From an uncultured Bacteroidales bacterium (lineage in GTDB: Bacteria > Bacteroidota > Bacteroidia > Bacteroidales > WCHB1-69), in the NCBI GenBank assembly GCA_946409645.1, contig CAMJXE010000025.1:1-35123 (forward strand): a stretch of DNA of 35,123 nucleotides, read 5' to 3'. Shown one piece after another: positions 17,201 to 25,660 of this stretch (position 1 is its first letter; each line of letters opens with the position of its first letter). A model generated the notes under the pieces. That model was not told the origin of the DNA. It worked only from the letters and a program-made list of their open reading frames with translations, and ran no database searches. A program made the translations under genes and the position numbers.

Positions 17201-20200
17201 CGAATGTGAGCTGGTTGCCCGTGGAGGGTGTCCACAACTATGAAGTGGAAGTGAAGGATGAAAATCTCAACGTCATTTACAATCAAGTTGTGGCAAACGT
17301 TTCCCAAGTCAACTTAACTGGTTTGCAAGAGGGTGCTCTTTATTTCATTTTCGTGAGAGCTTTTTGTAACGAAGAGGAAACCAGCACATGGAGTACATAC
17401 AATTTCGTGATGCCTACCATTTGTCCTGCTCCGGCATCTATTAATGTTGTCGAAAAAGACCAGAACTCCGCTACCATCGTATGGAATGCTGGCGATGCCA
17501 CCTCCTGGGTCGTTGAATATGGTCTGAGTGGTTTCGTTCTCGGCGAAGGTACGCAAGTAATGGTAAATGATAGCACCGTAACCCTCACCGGTTTGAATCC
17601 GTATGCTTCTTACGATGTGTATGTCAAGGCTGACTGCGGTCTCGGTTATGTGAGCACTTGGTCAAACAAGACCTCTTTCAAGACCGAATGTGGACCTATT
17701 TTGGTTACCGAGGCCAATCCTTGGGTTGAAGATTTTGAGTCATATAGTGGTTCTGGTAATTTAGCATTTGATGATTGTTGGGCTACCCCGATGATGTCAA
17801 GCTACAATTCACCGTTTATTTATCGCAACTATGCAACAGCAGCTCATTCCGGTGTTAACACTGCTGAATTGAAAGCTAACAACGGTGACGTTGCCATGTT
17901 AGTGTTGCCCGCATTTGTAAATCCTCTGTCTGACCTGCAATTTGAATACTACGGTATGGTTACCGGTACAAACCCTGGCACTATGGAATTGGGTTATATT
18001 ACTGATGTTACGGATGGCTCCACTTTCGTGACTCTTCAAACCGTTCCTGCACAAGAAGGTTCCTACAACCGTGCTAACTCGCTCTACTACGGTCCGTTTG
18101 TTTTCAATGGTGAAATCCCTGAAGGCGCACGTATCACTCTGAAGTTTACCTCTGCCACCTCTAACTGCTCTTGGAATTTGGACGATTTCGTCGTTTCTCT
18201 TAAACCTGACTGTCAGGTGCCGACACAAGTTACCGTGACCGCAACCACTACATCTTCCGCCACTTTGGCATGGCAGGCTAATGGTCCAGAGACTGCTTGG
18301 AATATTGAATATGGTCCTGCTGGTTTCGAAATTGGTGAAGGAACTGTCGTGGCTGCTGATGCCAACCCGTTCATTGTTACCGATTTGGCCGACGCAACTG
18401 CTTATGATTTCTATGTGCAAGCTAATTGCGGTGCTGTAACGAGCACGTACTCAGCACCTGCTACCGGCACAACTCTCTGTTTAGCTTTGAATACGCCATA
18501 TACCGAAGATTTTGAGGGCTATCCTGGTACTGCCTATAATGTGGCTGGTGTTGCTCCTACTTGTTGGGACACCTATATTAACGGTACTTCATATCCTGCT
18601 CCTCACGTGAACAACGGTACATCCAGTTATTGCTATGCTCAAAGCGGTCAAGGTTTGGCTTTCACCGCTAACACGAATGCTAATTCTGCATTTGCTATCC
18701 TTCCTCTGTTTGAGAAACCCATGAACACCCTTACCCTGAGCTTCTGGCGTAGAATGGAAAGCGCTACTTCCGGTGAGTTGTCCGTAGGTTATGTCACTTC
18801 CACTGACAATCCTGTAGAATCCTATGTCGAATTAGTCGCAATTCCTTCTGTAAGTAGTTCAGCAGGTGCTGACTATTTGGTGGATTTCTCCGCTATCGAT
18901 GCTGTGTATCCTGAAAATGCACGTATTGCTTTCCGTTGGTATCGCGATGCTGTTTACTATTCTTGTGGTATTGATAATGTTGAAGTGACCTCTTCTCAAG
19001 ACGCTTCTTGTTTCCCTGTTGCTGACCTGACTGTGTCGAATGTGACATCCAATAGTGCTGACTTGGCCTGGACTCCTGGTTTGAATGAGACCTCATGGTT
19101 CGTCTCTTACAAGGCTGAAAATGACGAAGATTGGACAACAGTGGAAACCACGGCTAATCCTTACACACTTACTGGTTTGGCTGGACTTACCACCTATAAT
19201 GTGAAAGTGGCTCCGAACTGTGATGGACAAGCTGGTCCTGAGTCAGTAGCAGAGCTTACTACACTCTGTGGCAATCCTTGCGATTTCACATTCGTGTTGC
19301 ATGACTCTTACGGCGATGGTTGGAATGGTAACGGTATCGTTCTTAGTTACAGTAATGGTACTTCTGAAACTGTGACACTCTCAAGCGGTAACTATGGTAT
19401 TTTCAATATCACTATTCCTGATGGTGCTACTATGACCTGCAACTGGCAGGAAGGATCATATGCAAGTGAAACTTCTTTTGAGATACTCGATGGTTGTGGT
19501 ACAGAAGTTTACGCAGGATCTGGTGTACAAACAAACGGCTTCTATACCGCTCAATGCCCGATGCCCGCTTGTCCTCAACCGACAAATGTGGTCGCAAGCA
19601 ACATTACGGGTTCTTCTGCTATCATCACTTGGACTTCTGTAGGTGAAGAAACCGCTTGGGTTTTTGAGTACAAAGCTGAATCTGAAGAAGAGTGGACTGT
19701 TGCCGAGGTGACGGCTACCACCTATCCATTGCTTGGTCTTGAAGGCGGTACTTTATATGACGTACGTGTGAAAGCAAATTGTGGCAATGAGACGAGTAAG
19801 TATGCAAGTGCTTCATTCACTACATGTTATGATGGTTGTGTTTATCAATTCAATCTCCATGATTCATACGGTGATGGCTGGAACGGCAACGCTGTTTTAG
19901 TCTCTTTCACCGATGGCACTTCACAAAGTCTTACCATCGATAATGGTCACGATGCAAGCTTCATCGTCACGATTCCTGCTGGTGATACCATGACTTGCTC
20001 TTGGGTTACAGGCAACTATTCTAGCGAAGCTTCATTCAACATTGTTGATATAGCAAACTGCGCAGAGAACAGCGTCTTCCAAAGTGAGTCAGGTTCTTCA
20101 TATTCTACAGGTCAAGTGATCTACACTTTGGATTGTGCTCCTCCTACTTGTCCTGCTCCTATAGCACTTACCGCTTCTGCTGTTGAGAATGGTGCTTGCA

Positions 20201-23200
20201 CTCTCAATTGGTTTGCAGGTGGTGATGAAACCTTATGGGCTGTGACTTACGGTTTGCAAGGCGAAACTCCCACCACGGATAATGTCACCTCTCCTACCTT
20301 CATCATCACGGGTATGAATCCCAGCGAGGTGTATGAAGTGTCTGTGAAAGCTATTTGTAGCGAAGAGGACGAGAGCGAAGTGGTTACCACTACCATCGTG
20401 GTTCCTGCTATGATTGACATCGCTTTGGTGGATGTTTACACCAATCCCAGCAACTGTGACCTTTCCAATGCTATCGCTCAAATTCGCGTCACCAACTTGA
20501 TGGAAGACTCTCCGATCAGCTCTTTCCAAGCTTCTTATTATGTGAACGATGGTGAGACTGTAACCGAAACTGTGAATTTGATCACTCCAATGTTGTTTGG
20601 TGATACTATCACTTACACCTTCACTACGGCTCCTGTCATGACAGATCCTTATAACATGATTCTCGCAAGCGTGTTTATTGAAGGTGAGACCAGCACCGAG
20701 AACAACACGAAGGTCTCTGGTTATACTTATCTCACAGAGGCGAAGAGCGTTCCTTACGCCGAAAATTTCTCCGACTATGCAGTTTACGAATGGGCTGCTA
20801 TTAATGGTAACAATGACGCTTCTTCCATGACTATCACCGATGGTGCTATCCATTTCACCGGTAGCGATGTAAATGTTGCCAACGATCTGATGGTGTCTCC
20901 TTGTATTGATGAATTGAACTTCCATTCGGACATTTACCTGCTCAGTTATGATTATAAGGCTTCCAGTAGCTATTTCGATGAGCAGTTCTCTGTGTATTTG
21001 AATGAAAATATCGGTTTCGATGGTAATGAAAGACTCATTGGTACCCATACTTTCAACAACACGGATTATGTCCATGTGGTAGAAAGAACGAACTACCTCA
21101 ATGTTATGGAAGATGAGATTCTCACGAATGCTCACATTATGTTCAAGGCTGAGAGTGCAACTGGTACAGATGGATTCAGCATTGACAATGTTTCCCTTAA
21201 GCAAGGCAAGATGGTCATAGTTACCACCGATGACAATGGTACTGCAGATGTGATCTCAAACGATAAGTTCCCCATGGTAATGGCACAAAATTTTGTTTCT
21301 TATCTCATTCCTGTTAACGATGACGCAATTATCTCTATTGAGGCCAACGAAGGTTACCATGTGTCTGCTATTTATAAGAGAAACGGTTCTGATTGGGAGC
21401 TTGTGAGAGCAGAAAATCCCAACAATGCTGTTGTTGATTTATATTCATTTGTCGTGGGTGATAATAGTGAAAATTACTATCGTGTTACGTTCGCTCCGAA
21501 CAGCTACACGGTTAATGCCACAGTCAACAATCTCTATAATACGTCATACAACAACAATGCTCCTGGCGCAACCTACACACCTGCTCACGAAAATGTGGCA
21601 CATGGTGGTTCCCATACGGGTATCATCACGGTTGCTCCTAATTACCACCTCGAACATGTGACGGTCAATGATATGGGTGTGACACCTGTTCCTTCCAACA
21701 TCAATGGTCAATACTACCTCACCTTGGATCCTGTGATGGAGAACAAGAACATCGAAGTGTTGGTTGAGATTGACAGCACCTACATTGTTTACACTGTTAA
21801 CGGTGGTCAAGGTACTATCAACGGTCACTATGTAGTGGACGGCACTGCTACCTATCCTGTTGTCTATACAGAGGCTTTGGTTGGCTATTCCAACTTCTTG
21901 ACTTCTGTGGTGCCGGCTCCTGGTTATCATGTGGCCAGCATCATCATCGATGGAGTGGAGCACACGAATATCTCCCACTACTACTTTGAACATCTGTTCG
22001 GCACGCATACCGTTGATGTGTTGTTCGAAAAGAACCACTATACCATCACCACCGCAGGTTATGGCAATGGTACGGTTTCCGCAGGTGCTGACTTCGACTA
22101 CGATCCTGAATACACCTACACCTTCACCGCCACTCCTGACGCCGGTTACCGCATCGCTTCTATCTACCGCAACAACGTTGCTTTGGCAGTGAATGATCCT
22201 GTGACTGGTTACACGGAAACGTTGACTAACATTCTCTCTGACTACAACTATCAAGTCCATTTCGTGCAGAATCTTTATACTGTGACGGCTACTTCTGGCC
22301 TCAACGGTACAGTAACGCCTGCAGGCACCACTTCTTACGTCTTCGGTCAGGATGTGGAATACAACGTCAATGCTAATCAGGGTTATTACATCGCTTCTGT
22401 GACGGTTGATGGCGAGCCCATCTTGTTTGAGCCGGGTGTCGAGATGACCTCATACACTTACACCTTCGCTAACATTGCTGAAGACCACACCATCAGCGCA
22501 ACCTTCGCTCAGAAGATGTTCACAGTGACGGTGAATGCCGGTGCACACGGCACTATCACTCCTGCTACCGCAAGCTATGCTTACGGTACGGATGTCACTT
22601 TCAATATCGCTCCTGCAGCAGGTTATACGATTGCAGATGTAACCGTTGACGGTATCTCTGTGGGTGCAGTCTCCTCTTACACCATTCCTTACATCACCAG
22701 TAATCATACGATTGCAGCTACTTTCGCAGCAAGTCAATACACGATCAATGCTTCTGCAAGTGTTGGCGGTACAATCACCCCTGAAGGTGCTACCTTAGTG
22801 GCTCACAATGGTTCACAAAACTACACCATCGTTGCAAATGCTGGTTATCATGTGGCAGCTGTCTATGTTGACGGTGCTTCTGTGGGTGCAGTTAACTCTT
22901 ACAACTTCACCAACGTAACCGCTGATCATCAGATCTATGCCGCATTTGAGGCTGATGCATACACTGTGACGGTGAACCAACCGCTTCATGGTACGATCAC
23001 TCCCGGTACCACCACCGTTGCTGCTGGCGCAACGCCCGCATTCGTGATCACTCCTGACTTAGGCTACGAAGTGACCCAAATCACGGTAAACGGCTCTAAC
23101 GTGGCACTTGCTAACGTTCCGAATGTGAACGGTATTTACACCTACACCTTCGCTGCTGTCAATGCGAATCAAACCATCGCCGCTACTATGACGGCTAAGA

Positions 23201-23952
23201 CCTTTACCATCAATGCAACTGCAGGTGCTAATGGTTCGATTTCTCCGAATGGTAACTCCACAGTGGCATACGGTGGCACTAAGAGCTACACCATCACGCC
23301 TAACGCTGGTTACGAAGTCAACAATGTGACGGTTGACGGCATGAACATGGGTGCTATCACCTCTTACACCTTCACGAATGTGACCGCTAACCACACGATC
23401 AATGCAACCTTCAAGTTGATTGATTGCGAAGTTCCTACTTTCTTGTACACCAGCCATATCGATGATAATTCTGCAATGCTGCATTGGTCTCACCCGACTG
23501 CAACCTCGTTCGATATCCAGTACAAGACCGCTACGAGCAACTTCACCTCTATCGGAAATGTGTCAGGAAACAGTTATCAGGTGACCGACCTGAATCCGAA
23601 CACCACTTACATGTGGCAGGTTCGTGCTAACTGCTCTGCTAACAACCACAGCGATTGGTCTAACTTGGTTACCTTCAAAACGGAAAATACTCCTATCGAA
23701 ATCGGTATCGAGGATCTCGTGAAGAACAATATCAAGGTCTATGGTGAGCATCAGAATGTCCATATCCTCAATCCTGAAGGTATGAACATCGAAAATGTCC
23801 GCATTTTCGATGCATACGGCAGACTGATCTACAGTGGTGCAGTGAGCAGCAGTCACGAAGTCATCGGCCTCAATGTGGCTGCCGGCACTTACATTGTGAA
23901 CGTCACCACCGACCAAGGTGTTGCCAACTACAAGGTTACGATCATGAAATAA
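14239..23952 (+). CDS. Giant multidomain surface protein with T9SS type A sorting domain
   Basis: 3237 residues, uninterrupted. A signal peptide (~1-34) precedes these regions, positions approximate: a chitobiase/hexosaminidase C-terminal-like domain (182-253, SGTYYTPQQVQLSCETPGAN); an OB-fold-like region (255-440, VWRNGQNMYVQDETGGLLVY); a choice-of-anchor-J-like jelly roll (450-607); and then about eight fibronectin type III modules (C-x-P...W-x-V-x-Y pattern). The FN3 modules alternate with further anchor-J/MAM-like jelly rolls (~1152-1320, 1415-1589, ~2125-2324) and two DSYGDGWNG modules (~1678-1774, 1864-1966). Nine InlB-B/Flg_new-like repeats (2328-3059, with xG-x-IxP...GYxVxxVxVDG...TxxATF) follow, then a last FN3 and a type A C-terminal domain (3152-3237: NVRIFDAYGRLIYSG, AAGTYIVNVTT). 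No catalytic motif was seen; an adhesive or structural cell-surface role is likely. Confidence 0.9.
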   Translation: MGKAYTFKRLTNQVKHFAVLMLIMLMAVGNLFAEQVTFVFSEQGYSDAQIVESADFNDVISFTAAKNSSNTPPKYYNNGAALRLYGQNSFTLTPALGYVITGVSFTAPATGSNAPQLKYTVDNSELAADLPAVATDANKVYTISGIQAYQNVTVINPNSSGHARVIAITVIYEPAIISGVAMPTVTPVSGTYYTPQQVQLSCETPGANIYYSINDNEPVLYAGPFTVNSNTTLTAFATLGEETSASVTVNYVFPIQVNNIAEFYQGEQDLLYQITGDVKFVWRNGQNMYVQDETGGLLVYDNNNPVITTQYNNGDVISGGIYGTLDNYNGLIELKPTLNTAEGVPGNAIVPVVATVAQILENPEQYMSKLVIISGGEFTQSVNFTNGTAKNVNYAQGENTIQVRSQFRNIIMDIAAGTPATVMGFVGRYNNTIQFFPRFNDDIICHSVPTASNFEGASAFEWTIVNGDNINKWYIGQAVGFDDNKLYISSSNGQTNKYNVSVASDVHAYFEVTLPSSDVLLTFNCRADGNEDDYLQVSVMDEAPVAGVLPTEVLGVFHNIDEFTNKSVLIPASYAGQKYVVFTWHNDVASGVQSPAAIDNVMMVTTCTMPTNVEVTVNDQTATVTWTAPEDQSAWTVEYKSVNADVWQTVEASATTVALNNLSTEVDYQVRVKANCGENSSAWAGASFNVPCMGLTTSQDEITIGTGTSTSSTTPMNAYYKNSWTQMIYPASEFSSPGYINSLSWYVNTANTHNYNSLKIYIGTKASAINESTTDWVPMEDLTLVYESNNGTVGSSVGWETFTLNTPYYYNGEENLVIVTARTADAYKSLNYRYTSVTNSVLYRRSDSSPESYGSHPGTNSGTRAANLPNMLVDFTGYVCTDEHCAAPANLTVSEILTESAVLSWEAGNATAWQVNYKPVYDDEWTTVNVTENTYALTNLNQNTNYIVRVLTDCGTVGMSEEALLGFTTDANCVAPQNLEVETHAHTANVSWLPVEGVHNYEVEVKDENLNVIYNQVVANVSQVNLTGLQEGALYFIFVRAFCNEEETSTWSTYNFVMPTICPAPASINVVEKDQNSATIVWNAGDATSWVVEYGLSGFVLGEGTQVMVNDSTVTLTGLNPYASYDVYVKADCGLGYVSTWSNKTSFKTECGPILVTEANPWVEDFESYSGSGNLAFDDCWATPMMSSYNSPFIYRNYATAAHSGVNTAELKANNGDVAMLVLPAFVNPLSDLQFEYYGMVTGTNPGTMELGYITDVTDGSTFVTLQTVPAQEGSYNRANSLYYGPFVFNGEIPEGARITLKFTSATSNCSWNLDDFVVSLKPDCQVPTQVTVTATTTSSATLAWQANGPETAWNIEYGPAGFEIGEGTVVAADANPFIVTDLADATAYDFYVQANCGAVTSTYSAPATGTTLCLALNTPYTEDFEGYPGTAYNVAGVAPTCWDTYINGTSYPAPHVNNGTSSYCYAQSGQGLAFTANTNANSAFAILPLFEKPMNTLTLSFWRRMESATSGELSVGYVTSTDNPVESYVELVAIPSVSSSAGADYLVDFSAIDAVYPENARIAFRWYRDAVYYSCGIDNVEVTSSQDASCFPVADLTVSNVTSNSADLAWTPGLNETSWFVSYKAENDEDWTTVETTANPYTLTGLAGLTTYNVKVAPNCDGQAGPESVAELTTLCGNPCDFTFVLHDSYGDGWNGNGIVLSYSNGTSETVTLSSGNYGIFNITIPDGATMTCNWQEGSYASETSFEILDGCGTEVYAGSGVQTNGFYTAQCPMPACPQPTNVVASNITGSSAIITWTSVGEETAWVFEYKAESEEEWTVAEVTATTYPLLGLEGGTLYDVRVKANCGNETSKYASASFTTCYDGCVYQFNLHDSYGDGWNGNAVLVSFTDGTSQSLTIDNGHDASFIVTIPAGDTMTCSWVTGNYSSEASFNIVDIANCAENSVFQSESGSSYSTGQVIYTLDCAPPTCPAPIALTASAVENGACTLNWFAGGDETLWAVTYGLQGETPTTDNVTSPTFIITGMNPSEVYEVSVKAICSEEDESEVVTTTIVVPAMIDIALVDVYTNPSNCDLSNAIAQIRVTNLMEDSPISSFQASYYVNDGETVTETVNLITPMLFGDTITYTFTTAPVMTDPYNMILASVFIEGETSTENNTKVSGYTYLTEAKSVPYAENFSDYAVYEWAAINGNNDASSMTITDGAIHFTGSDVNVANDLMVSPCIDELNFHSDIYLLSYDYKASSSYFDEQFSVYLNENIGFDGNERLIGTHTFNNTDYVHVVERTNYLNVMEDEILTNAHIMFKAESATGTDGFSIDNVSLKQGKMVIVTTDDNGTADVISNDKFPMVMAQNFVSYLIPVNDDAIISIEANEGYHVSAIYKRNGSDWELVRAENPNNAVVDLYSFVVGDNSENYYRVTFAPNSYTVNATVNNLYNTSYNNNAPGATYTPAHENVAHGGSHTGIITVAPNYHLEHVTVNDMGVTPVPSNINGQYYLTLDPVMENKNIEVLVEIDSTYIVYTVNGGQGTINGHYVVDGTATYPVVYTEALVGYSNFLTSVVPAPGYHVASIIIDGVEHTNISHYYFEHLFGTHTVDVLFEKNHYTITTAGYGNGTVSAGADFDYDPEYTYTFTATPDAGYRIASIYRNNVALAVNDPVTGYTETLTNILSDYNYQVHFVQNLYTVTATSGLNGTVTPAGTTSYVFGQDVEYNVNANQGYYIASVTVDGEPILFEPGVEMTSYTYTFANIAEDHTISATFAQKMFTVTVNAGAHGTITPATASYAYGTDVTFNIAPAAGYTIADVTVDGISVGAVSSYTIPYITSNHTIAATFAASQYTINASASVGGTITPEGATLVAHNGSQNYTIVANAGYHVAAVYVDGASVGAVNSYNFTNVTADHQIYAAFEADAYTVTVNQPLHGTITPGTTTVAAGATPAFVITPDLGYEVTQITVNGSNVALANVPNVNGIYTYTFAAVNANQTIAATMTAKTFTINATAGANGSISPNGNSTVAYGGTKSYTITPNAGYEVNNVTVDGMNMGAITSYTFTNVTANHTINATFKLIDCEVPTFLYTSHIDDNSAMLHWSHPTATSFDIQYKTATSNFTSIGNVSGNSYQVTDLNPNTTYMWQVRANCSANNHSDWSNLVTFKTENTPIEIGIEDLVKNNIKVYGEHQNVHILNPEGMNIENVRIFDAYGRLIYSGAVSSSHEVIGLNVAAGTYIVNVTTDQGVANYKVTIMK
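21220..23415 (+). repeat. About nine InlB-B/Flg_new-like protein repeats in the giant gene
   Basis: Each unit is about 70-95 codons and contains a Y/F-T-V/I-x-A opening, GTI-x-P, a GYxVxxVxVDG core and a NHTIxATF close. The last five or so units are the most regular; the first three are longer and diverged. The DNA is not identical between units, so the repeats are old. Confidence 0.75.
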
Positions 23953-23973
23953 TCATTCAAACTGCTTATACTC

Positions 23974-24006
23974 AAGGGGGATCTCGAAAGGGGTTCCCCT
24001 TTTTTG
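23974..24006 (+). terminator. Rho-independent-type terminator of the giant gene
   Basis: AAGGGGGA (23974-23981) pairs with TTCCCCTT, followed by a T-run ending in TTTTTTG. It lies 22 bases after the stop codon. Confidence 0.7.
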
Positions 24007-24071
24007 TGGTTTAAAAGTTCATGGGGTTAAACCATAAAAAATAAGGTGAGTCATACTATTTGTTATTTTAT

Positions 24072-24079
24072 TATTTTTG
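24072..24079 (+). promoter_or_regulatory. -7 element (TATTTTTG) of the PepSY-like cluster
   Basis: TATTTTTG 33 bases before the ATG at 24113, downstream of the giant gene's terminator, so the PepSY-like genes form a separate transcription unit. Confidence 0.5.
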
Positions 24080-24112
24080 CCCGCGAAAAATATTCATTAA
24101 ATAATTGAAAAG

Positions 24113-24526
24113 ATGAAAAAAGTACTTGTTTTATTGTTGAGTGTTATGGCTCTTAATGTGTATGCGTTTGCTGACAGACCTGTTACATTCGCTCAGTTAC
24201 CACAAAAAGCGCAACAGTTCATTACCAAGCATTTCAGTGGCGTGGAATTTCTTTCTGCCACGATGGATGACGACTATGAAGTTTATCTTGCCAACGGTAC
24301 CAAAGTGGAATTCACTCTTCAAGGCGATTGGAAAGAGGTGAGATGCGCCGGAGGTGTTCCTGCCGCCATCATTCCTGCCGCTATTTCCAAATATGTGAAG
24401 ACCAATTTCGCCAAATCTACCATTGTTAAAATAGACAAGAAGTATAGTGGTTATGAAGTGGAATTGAACAATGGCATGGAGTTGAAATTCGACAAGAACG
24501 GAAATTTCCTTGCTATTGACGATTAA
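24113..24526 (+). CDS. PepSY-like (BLIP-like) exported protein 1
   Basis: 137 residues. The signal peptide (1-20, ...ALNVYAFA) lacks a lipobox cysteine, so it should be soluble in the periplasm or released, unlike its two lipoprotein neighbours. The mature part is one PepSY-like domain of two half-repeats. LPQKAQQFITKHFSGV...YEVYLANGTKVEFTLQGDWKEV is followed by a P-rich turn and ISKYVKTNFAKSTIVKIDKK...YEVELNNGMELKFDKNGNF, ending IDD. This fold occurs in Bacteroidota as small periplasmic proteins of unknown role, possibly binding peptides or inhibiting proteases. It is first of three paralogues in a row. Confidence 0.85.
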   Translation: MKKVLVLLLSVMALNVYAFADRPVTFAQLPQKAQQFITKHFSGVEFLSATMDDDYEVYLANGTKVEFTLQGDWKEVRCAGGVPAAIIPAAISKYVKTNFAKSTIVKIDKKYSGYEVELNNGMELKFDKNGNFLAIDD

Positions 24527-24545
24527 AACAATAGGCAAAATAAAT

Positions 24546-24571
24546 GTAGGGACGTATGGCATACGTCTGAC
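24546..24571. repeat. GTAGGGACG-type palindrome, copy D (imperfect)
   Basis: GTAGGGACGTATG is followed by CATACGTCTGAC; the core GACGTATG/CATACGTC is perfect and the outer arms are degenerate. It lies 20 bases after the stop of the first PepSY-like gene and before the next one. Confidence 0.6.
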
Positions 24572-24610
24572 AGCCAAAGTATTCCGTATCATTATTTTAA
24601 CCAACAGAAT

Positions 24611-25030
24611 ATGAAAAAATTAATTGCAATTTTATTGGGTGTTTTTATATTGGGCATGTTTGCTTCGTGCAACAGAATGATTTCCCCCGACAAACTGCCT
24701 GCCCAAGCGAAACAGTTTGTCGCCGCTAACTTCAATGGGGTCAATGTGCTCTCCGTGCAGCGTGACGGGCTCGGCTATGATGTCATTTTAGCCAACGGCA
24801 CGTCGTTGGAGTTCCGCCGTGATGGACAGTGGACGAAAGTGGACTGTGGTCTGAATCCGCTGCCCGCAGGCGTTCTTCCCGCCAATATCGCACAATATGT
24901 GTCCGCCAATTTCCCCACCAACTACGCCACAAAGATTAAATACGATGACAGACGCTATGAGGTGGATATGAATAACGACCTTGAGCTTCGGTTTGACAAG
25001 AACGGCATGTTTATCGGTGCAGATGATTAA
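24611..25030 (+). CDS. PepSY-like lipoprotein 2
   Basis: 139 residues. MKKLIAILLGVFILGMFASC gives a clear lipobox with Cys20 as the lipidated residue. The mature domain matches its neighbour nearly feature for feature: LPAQAKQFVAANFNGVNVL, YDVILANGTSLEFRRDGQW, PAGVLPANIAQYVSANFP, YEVDMNNDLELRFDKNGMF, ending in GADD. It is probably an outer- or inner-membrane-anchored periplasmic protein. Its function is unknown. It sits 84 bases after gene 1, separated by palindrome copy D, and is followed by a third paralogue 103 bases on. The arrangement indicates local tandem duplication and divergence. Confidence 0.85.
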   Translation: MKKLIAILLGVFILGMFASCNRMISPDKLPAQAKQFVAANFNGVNVLSVQRDGLGYDVILANGTSLEFRRDGQWTKVDCGLNPLPAGVLPANIAQYVSANFPTNYATKIKYDDRRYEVDMNNDLELRFDKNGMFIGADD

Positions 25031-25133
25031 AACACCCGTTAATGCCATACATTTAAAATAACAGTATTTAATGCCTTCTAAATATTATTCGTTATTCGAC
25101 AAATCTTATCACTCATTTTTAAACATCAAATCA

Positions 25134-25577
25134 ATGAAAAAGTTATTTGTAATCTTGATGAGCGTGGTCGCTCTGACTGCATTTGTGTCTTGTAATGACA
25201 AGCCGGTTACCGTCGACAAACTGCCATCAAAGGCTAAGACATTCCTGAACACCTATTTTTCAGGCGTAACCGTTGCTTATGTCATCAAAGAGGAAGATGG
25301 CGACTACGATGTCGATCTTGTTGACGGCACGGAGGTGGATTTCAGACCCAATGGAGACTGGAAAAAGGTGGACTGCCACAACAGACCTGTTCCCCAAGGA
25401 TTTTTCCCGGCCAGTATCGCTACATACGTGAGCAACAATTATGTCGGTGGTTACATTGAGGAAATTGAGTTTGAACACAACCGTTACAAAGTCAGTTTGG
25501 TTGATGCATCGGGTTTCGAGACGGACTTTGACCTTGTTTTCGACAAAAACGGCAACTATATCGGCATTGACGACTAA
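25134..25577 (+). CDS. PepSY-like lipoprotein 3
   Basis: 147 residues from the ATG at 25134. An upstream in-frame ATG at 25071 would put 21 polar residues before the signal peptide, so the internal start is preferred. The lipobox is TAFVSC with Cys20. The domain follows the family pattern (LPSKAKTFLNTYFSGVTVAY, YDVDLVDGTEVDFRPNGDWK, PASIATYVSNNY, then YKVSLVDASGFETDFDLVFD, GIDD). It has a short insertion in the second half-repeat compared with its neighbours. The mature N-terminus (NDKPVT) resembles that of gene 1 (DRPVT), supporting a common origin. A strong terminator follows. Confidence 0.85.
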   Translation: MKKLFVILMSVVALTAFVSCNDKPVTVDKLPSKAKTFLNTYFSGVTVAYVIKEEDGDYDVDLVDGTEVDFRPNGDWKKVDCHNRPVPQGFFPASIATYVSNNYVGGYIEEIEFEHNRYKVSLVDASGFETDFDLVFDKNGNYIGIDD

Positions 25578-25602
25578 AATCCTTAGTTGACGTAAAAATA
25601 GT

Positions 25603-25632
25603 AACGGCCTCTTGTCAAGAGGCCGTTTTTTG
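25603..25632 (+). terminator. Terminator of the PepSY-like cluster, overlapping the radA promoter
   Basis: AACGGCCTCTT (25603-25613) and AAGAGGCCGTT (25617-25627) form a perfect 11-bp stem with a 3-base loop, followed by TTTTTG. Confidence 0.85.
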
Positions 25633-25640
25633 TATCTTTG
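25633..25640 (+). promoter_or_regulatory. -7 element (TATCTTTG) of radA
   Basis: TATCTTTG directly abuts the preceding terminator. TTG at 25612-25614, inside the terminator stem and loop, is the only upstream box candidate, with 18 bases between them. The ATG of radA follows 20 bases later. Confidence 0.55.
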
Positions 25641-25660
25641 CCGTCCAAAACTAAAGACGT

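Noticed and set aside
20233..21204. 323-codon open frame on the minus strand
   Set aside because: Antisense to the giant surface-protein gene; Ile/Val/His-rich sequence typical of reversed coding DNA.
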